A stretch of DNA of 64,000 nt from Amorphochlora amoebiformis (Eukaryota; Cercozoa; Chlorarachniophyceae): contig BAAHQB010000144.1 in the NCBI GenBank assembly GCA_054601695.1, positions 62,001 through 126,000 on the forward strand, written 5' to 3'. The notes beneath the pieces were generated by a model that saw only the letters and a program-made list of their open reading frames with translations, made no database searches and was not told the origin of the DNA. How positions within the stretch are numbered: position 1 is the stretch's first letter; the number at the start of each line of letters is the position of its first letter. The position numbers and the translations under genes were made by a program. Shown piece after piece: positions 1 to 64,000 of this stretch.

Positions 1-329
1 CTCCCCTAACGGGAAAAGCATCGAAAGAAAAACAAACATGAATGCATTTCGGAATAATAAGTACAGGAATTTCGAAACCTCCCACACCCTAACGGTAATC
101 CTACCCCTAAAGCCCTCCCCAACTCGACGCCCTTCCGTCACCTTTCCATGATGCACCCTTACTCGCGCTGGCGATAGGAGTCGCTGCTTTTCTACGGCCG
201 GATGACGACACCACGAAACTCAAACCCCCATTTTCCTACCAAAACCAAACAAATCATCTGGTCGAAAGAATAGTCCAGCTTTGACAAGACATGGGGGGAG
301 AGAGGGGAGAAGAGGGAGAGGGAGGTAAA
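1..329. other. Upstream non-TA sequence, no gene recognised
   Basis: Mixed-composition sequence of the kind that holds exons or promoters elsewhere in the window, but I could not find a convincing coding exon or homology in it. It lies directly 5' of the candidate first exon of the formylglycine-generating enzyme, so promoter or 5' UTR sequence is the likeliest content. This is inference only. Confidence 0.3.
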
Positions 330-468
330 ATGAAAACTATTTCAATATATTTTCTTTCGCATACTTGCTTGGGGCGTTTGGCCTGCGGCTGTACTGGCCC
401 CTCTGACGAGGCGAATGCCTTCCTTACGCGCCGAGGAATGATAGCGACGAAAAATACGGATATACCTC
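330..468 (+). CDS. Candidate first coding exon of formylglycine-generating enzyme
   Basis: An ATG at 330 (in frame with an earlier ATG at 291) opens 46 codons beginning MKTISIYFLSHTCLG and reaching a possible donor GTGTGAG at 469 in phase 1. Joined to the exon at 1387, which needs phase 1, it reads ...TKNTDIPR-EFIMGSS. This resembles the start of the FGE catalytic domain (usually M-V-x-I-P-G-G-x-F-x-M-G), although one residue is missing between the IP and the F. A Cys-Gly-Cys follows the weakly hydrophobic N terminus, as in the N-terminal cysteine region of animal FGE. The match is suggestive only. The true first exon could lie elsewhere between 1 and 1380 or upstream of the window. Confidence 0.35.
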
Positions 469-1033
469 GTGTGAGGGAGAGAGCCCAAAACCGGGGGAAA
501 TAGGGGAAAAGCCCTTGTGCCGTGACGAGCGGATCGGCGTGGAGGAGTGTCGCACTCACCAGGTAACGAAGGACTTGGAGACTTCGTGGAGATCGAGAGA
601 TCTCCCCGAGGCCTAAGAAATGCTTTGAATCCCTGGGATTCTGTCCGAATCCGGTACTCCTTACAAATCCCCGCTAGATATGGCCCCGTGGCCGATGCTA
701 GTCGGGGTTCTGGCCTTCGGTTTGATTTTTTCATCGAAAAGGCGAGAAGCTCACCCTGTGCTCTCTCCTTTTCCAACTCACACGACCGTTTAAATTCTAA
801 TTTTTTCGCTCAGTGAGTCCAGTGAGTCGGCCGTTTCGGAGTGTGGTTGCTCGCGGCTGTCACGTGGGGACGGAGAGGAGGTTACCAGGGGGGGAGGGGG
901 GCTGGACACGGGGGAAGGTACGTGTAAGAACGCCTTTGGAAATGGACATGAGCTTGTTTTCATCAAGGGGGGTGAGCGAAATTTTTGCATTTTATATTTT
1001 TGATGTGGTGTTTTTCTATGAATATATTTACAT

Positions 1034-1087
<54 letters not shown>

Positions 1088-1133
1088 ATACGTATATATT
1101 TATTTCATATATCCCTGTATATCTAATATATTC

Positions 1134-1174
<41 letters not shown>

Positions 1175-1386
1175 TAATATATATATCACCCGTTGAATGT
1201 GTGACATGAAAAGAGGTGAAGTGGTTTACCAAACAACAACAAACCACACTTCTAACACCCTGCAACAAGATATATGTATATATGTATAATATATGTATAA
1301 CATATATATATATATATAATATATATATATTCACATATATAAATGTAATACATGAAATTTATTGAAATATACACGAAAATATCCAG

Positions 1387-11032
<9,646 letters not shown>

Positions 11033-11855
11033 CCACCGTTTTACCTTGAGAGTACTGTTTGTGTCGAGTGTAAATATATCTGTTACATGTATAGTTTTCC
11101 GACCATGACGAGAATGGAATTGGATACCAGGAATTGGAACAAATCGCTTTCAAGTTGAAACGTATGTATTCAATGACCCCTAGAGTCTAGACCCTGGCAC
11201 CGATTTCAATAGTAACCTAATTATACATTACGATGTAGAGATTGATCTGACTCGCACTTGAGAGAACTAGAAAAGTACTGTACTTGTACATTAAGTCTTG
11301 CCCCAGATGATCTAGTGATATCCAGTATCTACTAGATCTAGAGTATGCTAGCTATAGCTGCTACTACTAATACTAATACTTCTACTAGTTCTAGTACAAG
11401 TGCTGGGAAGTGCTAGCGGCCGGCGCGGCAGGAAACTAGAATAATAATAGCTCAGGTTCTAGAGGTTATACTAGTTATAATAAGCAACTCTCCACGAACC
11501 CAATAACCGCCATGCATGCAGTTGTCCATCAGGACGCCACACGATCTAGACGATACTCAAGTATACTATGATATATATATATACTAGACATATACTAGAC
11601 ATATATCTAGATATCTAGGATATAGCCTCTAAAGACAACATCTAGTATAATGTTCCTGGTGTTGAGTGGTGAAAAGGTTGATAATATAGATAATGAACTA
11701 TTCGGCTCGATGTATGGAAGAGATGATACTAGTGCTAGTAGTGATATATGGCCAGGACATCTGGGGTACGTGGCATCATTCTGGTCATTCACCGACTCAG
11801 CCAAACCTGTTGGACAATAACGCTTCATAACTATATCTAGAATGTGTATATATAT

Positions 11856-11860
<5 letters not shown>
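11033..11860. other. CTAG-rich 3' flank between convergent genes
   Basis: Non-TA sequence following the FGE stop. It is strikingly dense in CTAG-containing words (ctagtgatatcc, actagatctagag, gctagctatag, tactagttctagtac). No exon, tRNA or clear ORF with coding character is visible. It presumably holds the FGE 3' UTR and polyadenylation region. From about 11850 it returns to TA repeats, which lead to the end of the minus-strand ankyrin gene at 12562. Confidence 0.6.
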
Positions 11861-11891
<31 letters not shown>

Positions 11892-11912
11892 ATATCATAT
11901 CTATAGTATACG

Positions 11913-11962
<50 letters not shown>

Positions 11963-12038
11963 ACACCACACACATATATATATGTGTATATGTATACATA
12001 TATATATATATATATATATACATATAAATATATATATA

Positions 12039-12078
<40 letters not shown>

Positions 12079-12561
12079 GTACTAACCAATAATACATCAC
12101 ATACACCAGTAACACCACATGCACACATACACACACATATATGTATATATATATATATATACATATGTTGTATATATATATATATGTATGTATGTATATC
12201 ATCTCACAATGTTTATACATATGTATATTACTATGATATGTACATACATATATACGTGTATATACGTTATGAGATTATGAACATTCACACATATTTATGT
12301 ACATGTACATGCTGTAGATGTATATTATGCAACCATACATATCTTCACATACTACCAGCTATACGCATTATTTATCAATTAACAAATATTCGTACACATA
12401 TACATATACACATTATACGCATATATATATATATATATATATACATACATATATATATATATTTCTATAAATATATATGTATATATATATATATATATGT
12501 ATCTAATAATATATGTATATATATTATATATATATATATTATATATATATTATACCAGACA

Positions 12562-31247
<18,686 letters not shown>

Positions 31248-32560
31248 TTTTCCGAGCGCGAATTTAATTAAACTTCAAATAATATTGCGTTTGTTGGAAA
31301 ATTAAAATATCTTTTCGGGAATGGCGTCCGACAGCTAAACTCTTGACCTGGGGTAAAAGGTGATCTTAGAATATTTTAATTTCACATATTAAGCATTTAC
31401 ATACCTAAATTCTCCAGAAATAGCATACACATATTACACTCTTCTAATTAACAATACCGTAACCTAATTCTGTCCACATTGGCATATTCCTTAAAATCTT
31501 GAAAACTACCCATACCCGCTATATCACATCTTGAAAATGATCCCATCTCCTCGTTCGAATTTAACCCTAGAGAGCCCGGTGCCTATGCAAAGTGAGTTTT
31601 GAACTCCAGAGGCCTGCTTAGCCCCCTAAGCGTCCTTGGGATGTTTAACCAGGCCTAATCACCTTGGAAAACGATGGAGTTGGCCCTTGCATCGCCTACA
31701 ACTAGTACACCACGGTGCAAAGGGCTTACACTAACACACTGGACACAAGATATCGCGAAGTTTTAATTTGGATATACGAAGAACTAAATTTGAATCTACA
31801 CTACCGCGAAGAACCCTTGGACTAGAACTCGTAGAATTATCTAGATTATGTAGATTACTTATGTCCGAGATCTGACAGTCAGTAACTCAACTTGCGGCGT
31901 GTCAGCCGAAAGTTTCGCCACTTCGGGCGACCTAGTTTTACCAAACAACTAGAACAATGTTCGCAGATTCAAGAATCGACAAGCTCTTTCGAGTATCTTA
32001 CCGACACGGCCAAATTTGGGGAGATCAGTGTACGTACAGAGGTCACTCCACTGCTAGACTGAGACCAACTCTAGAGCTAGATGTGATGTTCTCTTTGCGC
32101 ACGTGCCGAAAAATTTTACACAGGCCAATGCTTTTACCTTATAATGTATATATATACTAGTAATAAGCGAGCATGTTGACTAGTGATATCGCTCTAGCTA
32201 GTCTAGGTCTAGTAGTGTGGTGCTGTATCTCTGGAGTACTAGCGTGTCGTATACCATCCTCAATTAATGCTATCTCTACTAGCTCTAGTTTCATCTAGGT
32301 TATACTGCTAAATCTAGTAAATACTAGAAATAGTTACACTTGTTAATGGAGGTTTTTAACCGCTAGCTAATATAATTCCAGAAATCTTCTTAGTTACCGT
32401 AAGTTCTAGCGTATTAAAATTCAAGTTTACTGCATGTGGATGTCCATTATGTCTTCTGGATCTTGTATAAACATCTCTCGTGTGTCTATAGCTAAACCAT
32501 CAGGGCTCGGTATCAAAGAGCAGATCTGGAAACGGTATTTAGCTAGCATGGAGAGTATGT
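31248..32560. other. Intergenic spacer between two minus-strand genes, CTAG-rich
   Basis: Mixed-composition DNA between the start of the ankyrin gene (ATG at 31247) and the end of the coiled-coil gene. The part next to the ankyrin gene should hold its promoter and 5' UTR. The part at 32150-32450 is dense in CTAG words (actagtgatatcgctctagctagtctaggtctag is typical; longest piece quoted here is 32200-area). No tRNA or recognisable coding exon was found. A minus-strand open frame at 32609-32427 (DGLAIDTREMFIQDPEDIMD) lacks supporting signals. Confidence 0.55.
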
Positions 32561-32609
32561 CCGTAACTACTATTAAATTGACTATGTCAAGTGTATAGCG
32601 TGGACTCAC

Positions 32610-55251
<22,642 letters not shown>

Positions 55252-55505
55252 GACGATTCCGGCCACTAGCCGCGATGTTATCTTAGAGTCAACTTATCTC
55301 TTCGGGATATCTATGCGTGATGCAGCGTTACATATTATGAAGAAATTTGTGACAAAGCAAGAAGTAACATATGTAAGCGTGACGCTTCCCCGCGTATAAT
55401 TTGGACAGAATCCCCTTCAACATACCGTTACTACCCGACAGTACCGCCTGAATTACCCCTCTCATATTCTCCCGCCCGCGGAAGAAGCCTCTTCAGGACC
55501 CCCCC
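55252..55505. promoter_or_regulatory. Shared 254-bp spacer between divergent genes
   Basis: The coiled-coil gene starts at 55251 on the minus strand and the GH3 gene at 55506 on the plus strand. The spacer is ordinary mixed sequence with no TA tract, unlike the introns. It must contain both 5' UTRs and core promoters unless an upstream non-coding exon exists. I could not identify a TATA box or other element with confidence. The placement is inferred from the two start codons. Confidence 0.55.
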
Positions 55506-63736
<8,231 letters not shown>

Positions 63737-63747
63737 GTAATTATATT

Positions 63748-63788
<41 letters not shown>

Positions 63789-63843
63789 ACATACATTGAC
63801 ATATATGTATATATAAAGACAAATATGCATCATGGTCTTAAAA

Positions 63844-63902
<59 letters not shown>

Positions 63903-64000
63903 TGGGAATATCAAATCATTGCAATGAAAAAAATGAACTTATGTATTTAAACATACTATGTGTAGGCGTTACATATAACATATGTGTAAATAAATTATCA
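63737..64000 (+). other. GH3 intron running off the window end
   Basis: Follows the phase-1 donor of exon 63670-63736 (GTAATT). It contains two (TA)n tracts and unremarkable AT-rich sequence. No further exon can be recognised before 64000. The rest of the GH3 C-terminal domain must lie downstream. Confidence 0.8.

Noticed and set aside
342-776. Minus-strand 144-codon ORF and overlapping plus-strand ORF at 547-816
   Set aside because: Neither has recognisable domains or supporting splice signals. They overlap each other and the candidate FGE first exon.
31957-32160. Plus-strand ORF of 67 codons in the intergenic spacer
   Set aside because: Runs into TA repeat, has no recognisable motif and no splice signals that connect it to other exons.
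32427-32609. Minus-strand ORF that could extend the coiled-coil gene
   Set aside because: It would need read-through of the strong donor GTGAGT at 32609 in a different phase; left as unresolved 3' end instead.

Overview
This is nuclear DNA of an intron-rich eukaryote. Coding sequence is cut into very small exons (mostly 30-90 nt) with ordinary base composition. These sit in introns made almost entirely of (TA)n, with shorter TG/CA, GA/CT and telomere-like (TTAGGG) stretches. Most ORFs in the window are translations of (TA)n and mean nothing. I found the real genes by reading the non-TA islands, locating AG/GT borders and requiring reading phase to be kept from island to island. The gene set (eukaryotic formylglycine-generating enzyme, plant-type GH3 glycosidase) and TTAGGG arrays fit a protist or alga such as a stramenopile, haptophyte or alveolate. 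I cannot name the species.

Layout. (1) + strand, 1387-11032 (possibly from 330): formylglycine-generating enzyme (SUMF1/FGE), 13 clear exons, complete at the C terminus. (2) - strand, 31247 down to 12562: an ankyrin-repeat protein of about 600 residues in about 28 exons, with a possible N-terminal signal peptide. (3) - strand, 55251 down to about 32610: a coiled-coil protein of about 680 residues in about 40 exons averaging 51 nt; function unknown. (4) + strand, 55506 to beyond the window end: secreted GH3 beta-xylosidase/beta-glucosidase-like enzyme, 18 exons seen, 3' end missing. Genes 1 and 2 converge around a CTAG-rich spacer. Genes 3 and 4 diverge from a 254-bp spacer that must hold both promoters. 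I see no operon-like logic and no shared pathway.

The most unusual feature is a recurring class of partial exon copies, called 'echoes' here. Many introns carry one to six extra copies of only the piece of the neighbouring exon that touches a splice site, with that splice site and some intron, separated by TA tracts. In several introns the same kind of junction piece has been amplified into a minisatellite. All four genes show this, so it looks like a genome-wide process acting on splice junctions inside TA-rich introns.

Exon borders are inferred by eye from homology, AG/GT dinucleotides and phase. No transcript data were available.
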